Origin: Actinacidiphila bryophytorum | GTDB lineage: Bacteria; Actinomycetota; Actinomycetes; Streptomycetales; Streptomycetaceae | Direction: 5' to 3' | Length of the DNA stretch: 64,000 nt | NCBI RefSeq assembly: GCF_016916835.1 | Contig: NZ_JAFFIX010000010.1 | Coordinates: 124,001-188,000, forward strand | Part shown: positions 25,298-33,192 of the stretch, one piece after another | How positions within the stretch are numbered: position 1 is the stretch's first letter | Layout: the number at the start of each line of letters is the position of its first letter | Position numbers and translations under genes: made by a program | Notes under the pieces: model-generated | What the model was told of the DNA's origin: nothing | Databases searched by the model: none | Seen by the model: the letters and a program-made list of their open reading frames with translations, nothing else

Positions 25298-25999
25298 ATG
25301 ACAGGACACGCGCGCCCGAAGGCGCCGGCCACCCCGTCAGGCCCGGCGGTGGCGTCAGAACAGGACCCGCCCGCCAGGCCCTTGCGGCGGGACGCGGTGC
25401 GCAACCACCAGCTGGTGGTCGAGGCGGCCCGCGAGGTGTTCGCCGAGTTCGGCACCGACGCCAGCATGGAACTGATCGCCTCACGGGCCGGCGTCGGCGT
25501 CGGCACGGTCTACCGGCGCTTCCCCAACAAGGAGGCGCTGGTCGACGAGATCGCCGGGCTGATGCTGCGCGAACTCACCGAGGTGGCCCGCCGTTCGCTC
25601 GCACTCCCGGACGGCACCGGCCTTGAGCGCTTCCTGTACGTCATCGGCCGCTCGCTGGCCGAGCACCGCGGTTACGCCGACAAGCTGGTCGGCCACTCCA
25701 AGGCGGCCGACGTCGAGCTGCTGCGCGACCGGATCGCCGAACTGCTGGTCCAGGCGCAGGAGTCAGGGCGGGTCGCGGCCGGCGTCGAGCTGGGCGACAT
25801 CATGGCGCTGGTCTGGGGCCTGCGCGGCATCGTGGAGACCAGCGGGGCGGTCGTACCCGACGCCTGGAAGCGGCAGTTGGACCTCCAGCTGGCGGGGCTG
25901 CGGGCCGCCGCGGTGCCGGACGGCATCCCGCCGGCGGTGACGCGGGCGCAGCTGCGGCTGATCGGCACGGGGCGCCGGGAGGCCGAGGCCGGTCAGTGA
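25298..25999 (+). CDS. TetR-family transcriptional repressor
   Basis: Repressor of 233 aa. The N-terminal helix-turn-helix is standard (LVVEAAREVFAEFGTDASMELIASRAGVGVGTVYRRFPNKEAL, residues about 38-82); it is preceded by an unusually long, proline-rich 35-residue extension. The ligand-binding domain ends in a TetR_C-type segment (GDIMALVWGLRGIVETSG). It is co-oriented with the MFS exporter 48 bp upstream, and the likely operators are at 23703-23762. The ATG at 25298 has only a weak upstream GAGCGAG; a GTG within the extension is possible. Confidence 0.88.
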   Translation: MTGHARPKAPATPSGPAVASEQDPPARPLRRDAVRNHQLVVEAAREVFAEFGTDASMELIASRAGVGVGTVYRRFPNKEALVDEIAGLMLRELTEVARRSLALPDGTGLERFLYVIGRSLAEHRGYADKLVGHSKAADVELLRDRIAELLVQAQESGRVAAGVELGDIMALVWGLRGIVETSGAVVPDAWKRQLDLQLAGLRAAAVPDGIPPAVTRAQLRLIGTGRREAEAGQ

Positions 26000-26115
26000 C
26001 ACCGGCCGGCTCACTCCGCTTCCGGCGAAAGCAAGTCCGGCTTCCGGTACGGGAGTCTGGGCGTGGGACGACCTGCGGCGACGCACGGTCGTCCCACATC
26101 CCAATATTCACTTCA

Positions 26116-26131
26116 GGTGGTCTAGACCCCA
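26116..26131. promoter_or_regulatory. DasR-responsive-element-like site GGTGGTCTAGACCCCA
   Basis: The TGGTCTAGACC core matches the known DasR/dre consensus AGTGGTCTAGACCACT at 13 of 16 positions. DasR controls GlcNAc and chitin genes in streptomycetes, but no such gene is adjacent: this site sits in a convergent gap, so its function is unclear. Confidence 0.45.
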
Positions 26132-26291
26132 ACCGCCCCGACACGGCATAGTGGGCCGTGCAAGATCAACGGCCTGCACCACAGGGCCGGTCCGCGGCAG
26201 CCCTGGGCACCGCGGCGGCCCGCACCGACCCCCGTCTGCGATGTCGCGCGCCGAACACCCGGCGCGCGGCCGCGGCGGTCAGGGGGCCTTC

Positions 26292-26328
26292 CGGCATCGC
26301 ACCGGCGCCACATGCCGGTGCGATGCCG
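26292..26328. terminator. Bidirectional hairpin terminator between TetR and bL36 genes
   Basis: A 15-bp perfect stem (26292-26306 with 26314-26328; arm CGGCATCGCACCGGC) closes a 7-nt loop. It is placed between convergent genes. No T-tract is present, as is usual in streptomycetes. Confidence 0.7.
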
Positions 26329-26365
26329 CGGCGTCCCGGCACCCCCCGCCGGCGGACGGCCCTCT

Positions 26366-26488
26366 TCAGCGCTGGCGGGCCTTGTACCGCGGGTCCTTGC
26401 GGTTGATCACGTACACCTTGCCGCGGCGGCGCACGATCTGAGCGCCCGGGCGGTTTTTCATTGAACGCAGTGAGTTGCGTACTTTCAC
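26366..26488 (-). CDS. rpmJ: 50S ribosomal protein bL36, zinc-independent (C-minus) paralogue
   Basis: A 40-aa ribosomal protein of the large subunit, reading [16 protein letters not shown] at the start and ending [11 protein letters not shown]. It lacks the CxxC...C/H zinc-binding residues of the canonical L36, so it is the zinc-free paralogue that streptomycetes express under zinc starvation, typically under Zur control. No Zur box could be seen in the 108-bp gap to the divergent SPHF-repeat gene. The GTG start at 26488 is supported by AGGAGAAGG about 9 nt upstream. Confidence 0.95.
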   Translation of the reverse strand: MKVRNSLRSMKNRPGAQIVRRRGKVYVINRKDPRYKARQR

Positions 26489-26564
26489 AGGTCGCGCCCT
26501 TCTCCTGGTGATCTGGTCATACTCGTCACGCACGGACCACAACCGCAGCACCCCGGTATTCATT

Positions 26565-26586
26565 CCGCGGGGCGCGGCCCCCGCGG
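26565..26586 (+). promoter_or_regulatory. Leader hairpin overlapping the ribosome-binding site of the SPHF-repeat gene
   Basis: CCGCGGGG (26565-26572) pairs with CCCCGCGG (26579-26586) around a 6-nt loop. The last two bases of the right arm are the first two of the GGAGGA ribosome-binding site (26585-26590), so folding could reduce access to it. Confidence 0.5.
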
Positions 26587-26596
26587 AGGAGACGGC

Positions 26597-27010
26597 ATGA
26601 GCGACGAGGTGCAGCCCGCGGCGGAGGAGGAGGAAGCGCCGGAATTCCACCCCGGCTACTCCAGCCCGCATTTCGCCAGCCCGCACTTCACCAGCCCGGA
26701 GTCCACGATCCACGACTACACCCCGCCCGACTACGTCGTGCCGCCCTTCCACGGCCCCGACTCCGAGCCGGGCATCGACCTCGGGATCGAGGTGGACGAC
26801 GAGCCGGTGCAGGACGAGGCGCTTCCCGAGGGCCACCACCTGTACCACCCGCACTTCACCAGCCCGCACTTCACGACGCCGGGCTCGATGCGGCACGGCC
26901 GCCCGGCCCGTCCCGGCCCGCAGCCGCCCGCGGCGACACCCGCGACGCCCGCGACGCCGCCCGCCGCCGAGGACAGCGGCCCGCCCGCGCAGGACGGGCC
27001 GGCGCGGTAG
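26597..27010 (+). CDS. Histidine-rich SPHF-repeat acidic protein, function unknown
   Basis: Protein of 137 aa, not recognised, without a signal peptide or membrane segment. It has two related blocks: [13 protein letters not shown] (residues 22-34) and [13 protein letters not shown] (83-95), each with two (S/H)PHF units. These are separated by an acidic middle ([20 protein letters not shown]). The C-terminal third is Pro/Ala/Thr-rich and low in complexity. It has ten histidines, most of them in or next to the repeats, suggesting metal binding; the divergent neighbour is a zinc-free ribosomal protein, so a zinc-related role is conceivable but unproven. A GGAGGAGA ribosome-binding site and a terminator hairpin downstream support it as a real gene. 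A peptide-precursor role is an alternative, but no modifying enzyme is adjacent. Confidence 0.75.
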   Translation: MSDEVQPAAEEEEAPEFHPGYSSPHFASPHFTSPESTIHDYTPPDYVVPPFHGPDSEPGIDLGIEVDDEPVQDEALPEGHHLYHPHFTSPHFTTPGSMRHGRPARPGPQPPAATPATPATPPAAEDSGPPAQDGPAR

Positions 27011-27025
27011 GGCACCTCCGTGGAC

Positions 27026-27056
27026 GGCGTGCCCCGGTGAGGGGGCGGGGCACGCC
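27026..27056 (+). terminator. Hairpin terminator after the SPHF-repeat gene
   Basis: GGCGTGCCCC (27026-27035) pairs with GGGGCACGCC (27047-27056) around an 11-nt loop, 15 bp after the stop codon. Confidence 0.65.
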
Positions 27057-27105
27057 TGCGGAAAACCCGTCGCGGGGCGGTGACCGGCGGTGTTGACTGC
27101 CGCCG

Positions 27106-28107
27106 ATGACGAATCCTGATGACATGAACGGCCGGAAGACCGAAGCACCCGCCGCGGCGGGGGAACCTCCGCCGGGCCTGGATGTGCGCCCGATCACCGG
27201 CGCGCAGGAGCTGGACCTCTTCACGCGGCTGCCCTACGTGCTGGACGGCGAGCTGGCCGGCGATCTCGCGGGCGGGCGGCGGCGCCCCGAGTGGATGTGG
27301 GTCGCGCTGCGCGGCGACCGTCTGCTGGCCAGGGTCGCCTGGTGGAGCCGGGCCGGCGCACAGGTCCCCGCCCACCTGGACGTCTTCGACATCGCCGACG
27401 GCGCGACCGACCCCGACCTGCTGGACGTCGCCGAGCACCTGCTGCGTAGCGCACGGGCGGCGGTCCTTCCCGCCGGGGCCGAGCCCGCCGAGTACAGCCG
27501 CTTCGTGCCGCCCACCTGGCAGGAGGACCCGGCGGCCCGGCAGGCGGCGGAGGACCGCATGGCGGTGCTCGCGCGGACCGGGGCGCGGCTGCTCGTGGAG
27601 CGGCTGCGGCTGGAGTGGCGGCCCGGCGCACCGGTCCCCGCGGGCAGCGGGCGGCTCGCCTTCCGGCCGGTGCGGGACGCCGACGAGATCACCTCGCTGA
27701 TGGCCGAGGTGCTCGACGGCACGCTGGACGCCCACAGCCTCGCCGACCTCGCCACGATGACGCCCCGCGAGGCGGCGGCCGAGCACTACGAGGGCGAGCT
27801 GGCCCGCTACACCAGCCCGCGCCAGTGGTGGCAGGTCGCGGCGCTGCCCGGCGGTGAGCCGGTGGGCTTCGTGCTGCCGGCCCGCAACGACTACAACGCG
27901 ATCATCGCCTACATCGGGGTGCTCCCCGCCCACCGCGGGCACGGCTACATCGACGACCTGCTCGCCGAGGGCACCCGCATCCTGGCCGCCCAGGACGTGC
28001 CGCGCATCCGCGCATCCACCGACGTGGGCAACATCCCCATGGCCCGCGCCTTCGCGCGCGCCGGCTACGCGGACTTCGAACGCACCCTCACCATGGTCTG
28101 GTCATGA
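27106..28107 (+). CDS. GNAT-family N-acetyltransferase
   Basis: Acetyl-CoA-dependent transferase of 333 aa. A degenerate N-terminal GNAT-like half (residues 20-150) precedes the active C-terminal domain. The acetyl-CoA-binding loop is in [25 protein letters not shown] (about residues 270-294; the Q/RxxGxG/A motif appears as HRGHGY), and the downstream [25 protein letters not shown] is the typical GNAT end. The substrate is unknown. The ATG at 27106 lacks a clear ribosome-binding site; ATG 27124 is also in frame. Its stop overlaps the convergent LysR gene by 6 bp. Confidence 0.8.
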   Translation: MTNPDDMNGRKTEAPAAAGEPPPGLDVRPITGAQELDLFTRLPYVLDGELAGDLAGGRRRPEWMWVALRGDRLLARVAWWSRAGAQVPAHLDVFDIADGATDPDLLDVAEHLLRSARAAVLPAGAEPAEYSRFVPPTWQEDPAARQAAEDRMAVLARTGARLLVERLRLEWRPGAPVPAGSGRLAFRPVRDADEITSLMAEVLDGTLDAHSLADLATMTPREAAAEHYEGELARYTSPRQWWQVAALPGGEPVGFVLPARNDYNAIIAYIGVLPAHRGHGYIDDLLAEGTRILAAQDVPRIRASTDVGNIPMARAFARAGYADFERTLTMVWS

Positions 28108-29043
28108 CCTGCGAGCGCGCCCCGCGTGCCCGCCCAGCGGCGGGGCCAGGGATGCGGCCGCCGCGCGGGTGACGGCGGCGGCCAGCGCGGCCAGGGGCGG
28201 CGAGTCGAGCTTCCACTGCTGCCAGTAGAGCGGTACGTCCATGGCCCGGTCCTCGGCCAGGTCGGCCAGGGCGCCGGCCGAGCAGTGCGGCTCGGCCTGC
28301 GCCTCGGGGACCATGCCCCAGCCAAGGCCCGCGGCGACGGCTGCCACGAAGGACTCGGAGGCGGGCACGTACGTCCTGGGCTGACCGCCGGTGGGGCGGC
28401 CGGGGGCGAGGCGGCGCAGGAAGCCGTCCTGGATGTCGTCCTTGCGGTCGAAGACCACCATGGGCGCGGCCGGCAGCAGCTCCGCGAGCGGCCCGCCGGC
28501 CAGGTACCGCTCGGCGAAGGCGGGTGCGGCGTACGCCCGGTAGGTCATGCGGCCCAGCGGGCGTACCGAGCAGCCCTGCACCGGCTCGTGCGAGGAGGTG
28601 ACCGCGGCCATCACCCGGCCCTGCCGCAGCAGCAGCGCGGTGTGGTCCTGGTCGTCGCGGTGCAGGTCGAAGCACACGTCGAGGGTGCGGGCGGTCTCCG
28701 CGAGGGCGGGCAGGAACCAGGTGGCGAGCGAGTCGGAGTTGACCGCGACCGGCAGCGTCGTCGGCCCGGGGGCGCCGCTCATGCCGATCTCCGCGGCCGC
28801 GTCCTGCTCCAGGCGGGCGAGCTGCCGCCCGAAGCGCACCACGACCTCGCCGGACGGGGTCAGCCGCACCGGCTTGGACCGCAGCAGCAGCACCCGCCCA
28901 GTGCGCTGCTCCAGCGCCTTGATCCGCTGGCTGACCGCGGACGGCGTCACGTGCAGCCGGGCGGCGGCCGCCTCGAAGGTGCCCTCGTCGACGGCGGCGA
29001 GCAGCGTACGCACCTGGTCCAGCGGCAGCCCCGCGGTCGTCAT
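28102..29043 (-). CDS. lysG: LysR-family regulator of the ArgP/LysG type
   Basis: Transcriptional activator of 313 aa. The helix-turn-helix LLAAVDEGTFEAAAARLHVTPSAVSQRIKALE (about residues 13-45) and the effector domain with RRDDQDHTALLL-like and FDRKDDIQDGFLRRL segments match the ArgP/IciA/LysG subgroup, which senses lysine or arginine and activates an exporter gene. That exporter, LysE-type, is divergent 70 bp away. ATG 29043 is used; GTG 29046 is immediately upstream in frame. A 12-bp palindrome in the gap is the likely binding site. Confidence 0.88.
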   Translation of the reverse strand: MTTAGLPLDQVRTLLAAVDEGTFEAAAARLHVTPSAVSQRIKALEQRTGRVLLLRSKPVRLTPSGEVVVRFGRQLARLEQDAAAEIGMSGAPGPTTLPVAVNSDSLATWFLPALAETARTLDVCFDLHRDDQDHTALLLRQGRVMAAVTSSHEPVQGCSVRPLGRMTYRAYAAPAFAERYLAGGPLAELLPAAPMVVFDRKDDIQDGFLRRLAPGRPTGGQPRTYVPASESFVAAVAAGLGWGMVPEAQAEPHCSAGALADLAEDRAMDVPLYWQQWKLDSPPLAALAAAVTRAAAASLAPPLGGHAGRARRS

Positions 29044-29055
29044 CACGATGTCTAA

Positions 29056-29067
29056 TCTTAGCTAAGA
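29056..29067. promoter_or_regulatory. Palindrome TCTTAGCTAAGA in the lysG-lysE gap
   Basis: A perfect 12-bp palindrome lies 13 bp upstream of the lysG start and 45 bp upstream of the lysE start. It has a central AGCT and fits a LysR-type recognition site with a T-N-A arrangement. Confidence 0.55.
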
Positions 29068-29112
29068 AAGATGAGCTGGACTGATGACGGTGGCGCTTCC
29101 TAGCCTCGACCC

Positions 29113-29724
29113 ATGAACACCGCTCTCCTCGCGGCTCTGGCCGGTCTCGGCACCGGCATGTCGCTGATCGTCGCGATCGGCGCGCAGAACGCCTTCGTCC
29201 TGCGCCAGGGCATCCGCCGCGAGCACGTCCTGGCGGTGGTCGCGATCTGCGCGGTGTCCGACGCGGTGCTGATCTCGGTGGGCATCTCCGGGGTCGGCTC
29301 GGTGCTGCGGGCCTGGCCGTCAGCGGTCACCGCGACCGGCTGGATCGGCGGCGCCTTCCTGGTGACGTACGGGGTGCTGGCCGCCCGCCGCGCGCTGCGG
29401 CCCGAGCGGCTGGACGCGGCGGGCGACGCGGGCGGGTCGCTGAAGGCCGCGGTGCTCACCTGCCTGGCGATGACCTGGCTCAACCCGCACGTCTACCTGG
29501 ACACGGTGCTGCTGCTCGGCTCGGTCGCCAACGGCTACGGCACCTCCCGCTGGCCCTTCGGCGCCGGGGCCGCGACCGGCAGCGTCCTGTGGTTCAGCGG
29601 CCTCGGCTTCGGCGCCCGGCTGCTGCAGCGGCCCTTCTCCCGGCCGGGCTCCTGGCGGGCGCTGGACGTCGTGATCGCCTGCACGATGATCACCCTCGGC
29701 GTCCTGATGGCGGCCAGGGCCTGA
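29113..29724 (+). CDS. lysE: LysE/ArgO-type basic amino-acid exporter
   Basis: Inner-membrane exporter of 203 aa with about six hydrophobic segments, removing excess lysine or arginine. The N-terminal LSLIVAIGAQNAFVLRQG-like signature (here MSLIVAIGAQNAFVLRQGI, residues 16-34) and the mid-protein MTWLNPHVYLDTVLLLG are diagnostic of LysE. It is controlled by the divergent LysG-type regulator. The ATG at 29113 lacks a Shine-Dalgarno sequence, and a TAGCCT -10-like box lies only about 7 bp upstream, so the message may be leaderless. Confidence 0.9.
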   Translation: MNTALLAALAGLGTGMSLIVAIGAQNAFVLRQGIRREHVLAVVAICAVSDAVLISVGISGVGSVLRAWPSAVTATGWIGGAFLVTYGVLAARRALRPERLDAAGDAGGSLKAAVLTCLAMTWLNPHVYLDTVLLLGSVANGYGTSRWPFGAGAATGSVLWFSGLGFGARLLQRPFSRPGSWRALDVVIACTMITLGVLMAARA

Positions 29725-29770
29725 CCGGCACCGGGCACGTACCCGGTACTGACACGCACCGGCGCCGGGG

Positions 29771-31852
29771 TCAGGTCAGCCGGGCGGACAGCACCCGGCC
29801 GGGGGCGATCGGCCGGAAGCCGATCACGGCCGCGTCGTCGCGGCGGTCGGCCGCCGCGGCCAGCAGCCGCTCGCACAGCGTCTCCAGCGGCAGTCCGCGC
29901 AGGCGGGCCTGCTCGGCGTGCTCGGCCAGCGCCGCCATGCCCTCGGTCAGGTCGGTGCCCGGCACCTCGATCAGGCCGTCGGTGTAGAGCAGCAGCGTGT
30001 CGCCGGGGCGCAGCTCGTAGTGCCAGGTGGTGCGGCTCATCCACGGGGCCACGCACAGCGGCAGGTCGGGTCCGTCGCCCTCCAGGAAGCGCGGCCGGCC
30101 CGACGCGGGCAGCAGCAGCGGCGGCGGGTGGCCCGCGTTGGACCAGGCCGCGTGCCAGCCGCCGCCCGGTCGCCGCTCCAGTCGGGCGTGCACGGCGGTG
30201 ACCAGCGGCGCGATGTCCAGGCCTTCCGCGACCGTGTCGAGCCGGGTGAGGCTTTCCGCCGGGGTGTTCAGGTGCGAGCGGTCGTAGGCGATGACCCGCA
30301 GCATGCTGCGCAGCTGGCTCATCGAGGTGGCCGCCTCCAGGTCGTGGCCCGCGATGTCGCCGATGGTCAGGGTGAGCGAGCCGTCGGGCAGCAGCAGCGA
30401 GTCGTACCAGTCGCCGCCGATCTCGGCGGTCCTGCTGGCAGGCTGGTACTGCGCCGCGAGCTCGGCGCCCGGCACCCGGGGAGTGGGGGCGAGCAGGGCG
30501 CGCTGCAGGGTGAGCGCGGTGTGCCGGGTGCGCTGCAGCTCCAGTGCCTGCCGCAGCGGGTCGCGCACCTCGTGCAGCACCTCGCCGAGCATCTGCAGGT
30601 CGGCGGGTCCCGGCGGCGGGCTGTCGGCGCAGCCGGCGGCGACCGCGAAGGCGACGACGGCGGTGTCGATCACGATCGGCACCATGGTGATGCTGGTGGC
30701 GCGGGCCTCCCGCAGCCAGCTCATGGACAGATCGGGCAGCACCCCGGCCGGCGGGTCGCCCGCGGCGAAGGTGAAGAGCCGCGGTCTGCGGCTGTCGACG
30801 ACCTGCTGGGCGACCGGGCCGAGCCGCCGCAGCTCGTGGCTCATGGGCGGCAGCGAGGGGAGCCCCTCGCGGGCGGTGGAGGCGATCCGGGTGGCGGACA
30901 GGGTGCCGGCCGTGCCGTGCTGGCCGCCGGGCGGCAGCAGGAAGACCGCGCACACGTCGGTCAGGTCGGGCACCACCGCGTCGGTGACGGCGGCGAAGGC
31001 CTGCGGCACGTCGTTGGCCGAGATGACCTGCGCGACCTTGGCCCGGAGCCGTTCGCGCAGCCGGTTGCGCCACTGGTCCTCGACGTCGGCCGTGGTGCCG
31101 ATCCACTCGACGGGGACCCCGTCGCGCACGATGGGGACCGCACGGGACTGCACATGGCGGTAGACCCCCGAGGCGGTGCGCATCCGGAAGGTGCACACGA
31201 ACATCGAGGGAGTGCCGTCCGCCGCCTCCCGCCAGCTGCTCACCAGCCGGCTGCGGTCGTGCGGGTGCACCGCGGACAGCCAGTGCTGGTCGATCATCGG
31301 GCGCCACGGGATCCCGGTGTACTCCTGGAAGCCGCCGACCAGCTCCTCGATCTCACCGGTGGGCTGCATCAGCCAGACGATCTGGCTGACCGCGGACATC
31401 AGCGCCTCGTAGCGCTGCAGCGCCTGGTGCCGCTGCTCCGACAGCAGCTCTGCGCGCTGCACCGCCTCCACCTGCGCGGTGGTGTCGATGGCCACCGTCA
31501 GCACGCCGGGGCCGTGCCGGGAGACCATGGGCGAGCAGCTGTAGACGAAGTGCCGCACCCCGGAGTCGCCACGTGCGGCGCCCTCCGTGGTGCGCGGCGA
31601 CGTGACCTGGCGGGCGGTGCGGTCCTGGTAGACCTCGTCGAGCATGGCCAGGAAGGGCGCCGCACGCGGCTCGGCGAAGGCCTCCCGGGCCGGGACGCCG
31701 AGCGGGCGGGGGCCGAAGAGGGTGCGGAAGGCCTCGTTGCAGTAGACGAGCACGTGGTCACTGCCCGCCGTCATCGCGATGGGCACGATGGCGCTGTCGA
31801 ACACCTCGGGTTCGAGTTCGGGCACACCCGTCTCGTGGCCGCTACGCCTCAT
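29771..31852 (-). CDS. PAS/GAF-sensor PP2C (SpoIIE-type) serine phosphatase
   Basis: Signalling phosphatase of 693 aa. Two PAS-like domains (about residues 15-130 and 145-265, the second containing PAC-type YRHVQSRAVPIVRDG) are followed by a GAF domain (about 270-430) and a C-terminal PP2C/SpoIIE domain (about 450-680). Metal-binding aspartates are visible in EIGGDWYDSLLL, IGDIAGHDLEA, LLLYTDGLIEVP and DDAAVIGFRP. Such proteins dephosphorylate anti-sigma-factor antagonists in streptomycete partner-switching pathways. No kinase (RsbW) or STAS gene is adjacent. The ATG at 31852 has GGAGG directly abutting it, so the true start may be the GTG at about codon 9. Confidence 0.86.
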   Translation of the reverse strand: MRRSGHETGVPELEPEVFDSAIVPIAMTAGSDHVLVYCNEAFRTLFGPRPLGVPAREAFAEPRAAPFLAMLDEVYQDRTARQVTSPRTTEGAARGDSGVRHFVYSCSPMVSRHGPGVLTVAIDTTAQVEAVQRAELLSEQRHQALQRYEALMSAVSQIVWLMQPTGEIEELVGGFQEYTGIPWRPMIDQHWLSAVHPHDRSRLVSSWREAADGTPSMFVCTFRMRTASGVYRHVQSRAVPIVRDGVPVEWIGTTADVEDQWRNRLRERLRAKVAQVISANDVPQAFAAVTDAVVPDLTDVCAVFLLPPGGQHGTAGTLSATRIASTAREGLPSLPPMSHELRRLGPVAQQVVDSRRPRLFTFAAGDPPAGVLPDLSMSWLREARATSITMVPIVIDTAVVAFAVAAGCADSPPPGPADLQMLGEVLHEVRDPLRQALELQRTRHTALTLQRALLAPTPRVPGAELAAQYQPASRTAEIGGDWYDSLLLPDGSLTLTIGDIAGHDLEAATSMSQLRSMLRVIAYDRSHLNTPAESLTRLDTVAEGLDIAPLVTAVHARLERRPGGGWHAAWSNAGHPPPLLLPASGRPRFLEGDGPDLPLCVAPWMSRTTWHYELRPGDTLLLYTDGLIEVPGTDLTEGMAALAEHAEQARLRGLPLETLCERLLAAAADRRDDAAVIGFRPIAPGRVLSARLT

Positions 31853-31928
31853 CCTCCGATCATCGCGCGCGGCGCCCGGTCCCGCCGCACGAGGCGCACC
31901 GCGGCCGGCGCGGCAGGGCCTGCTCCGC

Positions 31929-32975
31929 TCACGCGGAGTCGCGGACCACCAGCCGGGTGGGGGTGATGATCGAGGACAGCGCGGGCAGGCCGTCCGGGTC
32001 GGACTCCGATTCGAGGGCGTGCAGCAGCAGCTGCGCCATCAGCCGGCCCATCTCCTCGATGTCCTGCCTGACGGTGGTCAGCGGCGGGTCGGTCCACTCG
32101 GCCACCGACACCATGTCGTCGAAGCCGACCACCGCGACATCGTCGGGCACCCGCCGGCCGCGGCTGCGCAGCACCCGCAGCGCGCCCGAGGCCATGACGT
32201 CGGAGGCGGCGAAGACCCCGTCGAGGTCGGGCGAGCGCTCCAGCAGCCGCTCCATCGCCCGGGCGCCGCCCTCGGGCGTGAAGTCGCCCTCGGCGATCAT
32301 CGGCGCCCCCACGCCGGGCAGGACGTCGCGGAAGCCGTCGAGGCGGTCCACCGAGGCCGGCTGGTCCAGCGGCCCCGCGATGTGCACGATCCGCTGCCGC
32401 CCGAGCGCCAGCAGCCGGCGCACGGCGTCCCTTGCGCCGCCCCGGTTGTCGCAGTCGACGTAGAGGGTGCGGCGGCGGGCGTCCGGGTCGGGCCAGGTGG
32501 GGCGCCCGCCGATGACGGTCGGCACGCCGGCCTTGCGGGCGATCACCGGCAGTGAGTCGTCGGCGTGCAGCGAGAAGATCAGCGCGCCGTCCACGTGCCC
32601 GCCGGTCAGGTAGCGGCCGACCCGCTCGTGGTCGGCGCCGCCGCCGGTGAGCAGCAGCACCAGCTGGTTGTCGTGGGCGGCCAGCTCCCGGCTGATGCCG
32701 CGCACCTGCTGGGCGAAGAAGGGGTCGGTGAAGAACCGGGACTCCGGCTCCGCGACGACCACCGCGATGGCGCCGTTGCGCCGGGTGACCAGGGTGCGGG
32801 CGGCCTGGTTGGGGACGTAGCCGAGTTCCTCGACCGCCGCGCGCACGCGGGCCACGAGCGGCCCGCGCACCCCCGCTCCCCCGTTGACCACCCGCGACAC
32901 GGTGGCGCGCGACACCCCGGCGCGGGCCGCGACGGCTTCCAGCGTGGGGCGTGGGGCGGAGGGCGGCACGGGCAA
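31929..32975 (-). CDS. LacI-family transcriptional regulator (CebR-like N-terminus)
   Basis: Repressor of 348 aa. The helix-turn-helix and hinge (RPTLEAVAARAGVSRATVSRV, then LGYVPNQAARTLVTRR) resemble the streptomycete cellobiose/oligosaccharide LacI group. The sensor domain carries GVFAASDVMASGALRVL and VVGFDDMVSVAEWTDPPLTT. The TTG at 32975 has AAGGAG with 8-nt spacing and is preferred over the GTG at 32969. A 12-bp palindrome GAGAGCGCTCTC lies 89 bp upstream and may be its own operator. No adjacent sugar gene is on the same strand, so it could act elsewhere, for example on the similar box at 63361. Confidence 0.85.
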   Translation of the reverse strand: MPVPPSAPRPTLEAVAARAGVSRATVSRVVNGGAGVRGPLVARVRAAVEELGYVPNQAARTLVTRRNGAIAVVVAEPESRFFTDPFFAQQVRGISRELAAHDNQLVLLLTGGGADHERVGRYLTGGHVDGALIFSLHADDSLPVIARKAGVPTVIGGRPTWPDPDARRRTLYVDCDNRGGARDAVRRLLALGRQRIVHIAGPLDQPASVDRLDGFRDVLPGVGAPMIAEGDFTPEGGARAMERLLERSPDLDGVFAASDVMASGALRVLRSRGRRVPDDVAVVGFDDMVSVAEWTDPPLTTVRQDIEEMGRLMAQLLLHALESESDPDGLPALSSIITPTRLVVRDSA

Positions 32976-33064
32976 CGGGATGTCTCCTTGGCTGGGGGAC
33001 GCGGGGCGGCGGAAGGCGGCCGACGGCCTGGCGGGCGACAGCGTAGCGGTTTCCCGCCTGCCGT

Positions 33065-33076
33065 GAGAGCGCTCTC
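33065..33076. promoter_or_regulatory. Palindrome GAGAGCGCTCTC between the LacI and aldo/keto reductase genes
   Basis: A perfect 12-bp palindrome lies in the 217-bp divergent gap. It differs from the CebR box by one symmetric change per arm and is identical to the palindrome at 63361-63372. Confidence 0.6.
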
Positions 33077-33192
33077 TGGAGACATCCGAGACCCGCCGCG
33101 GCCGGGGCGGGTCGCCGCCCGCAGGACGGCTCCGCCGTGCGCCGTTACGGTGGGTGAAGGGCACCACGGACGGAGAGCGAGGGAAGACACCG

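Larger units (their letters stand above)
26000..26365. other. 366-bp convergent gap without a recognisable gene
   Basis: Between the TetR stop and the bL36 stop (convergent genes) the reading frames present look like GC-bias artefacts. It contains a DasR-like site (26116-26131) and a strong hairpin (26292-26328), both listed separately. Confidence 0.6.

Noticed and set aside
26151-26441. Small open frames in the gap between the TetR and bL36 genes
   Set aside because: No ribosome-binding site, Arg/Gly/Pro-only composition, and they run through the terminator hairpin and bL36.
26489-26596. Zur box expected upstream of zinc-free bL36
   Set aside because: No AT-rich palindrome of the Zur type could be seen in this gap, so none is annotated.
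29918-31966. 682-codon plus-strand frame over the PP2C phosphatase gene
   Set aside because: Metal-binding motifs are intact on the minus strand; the plus frame is compositional.
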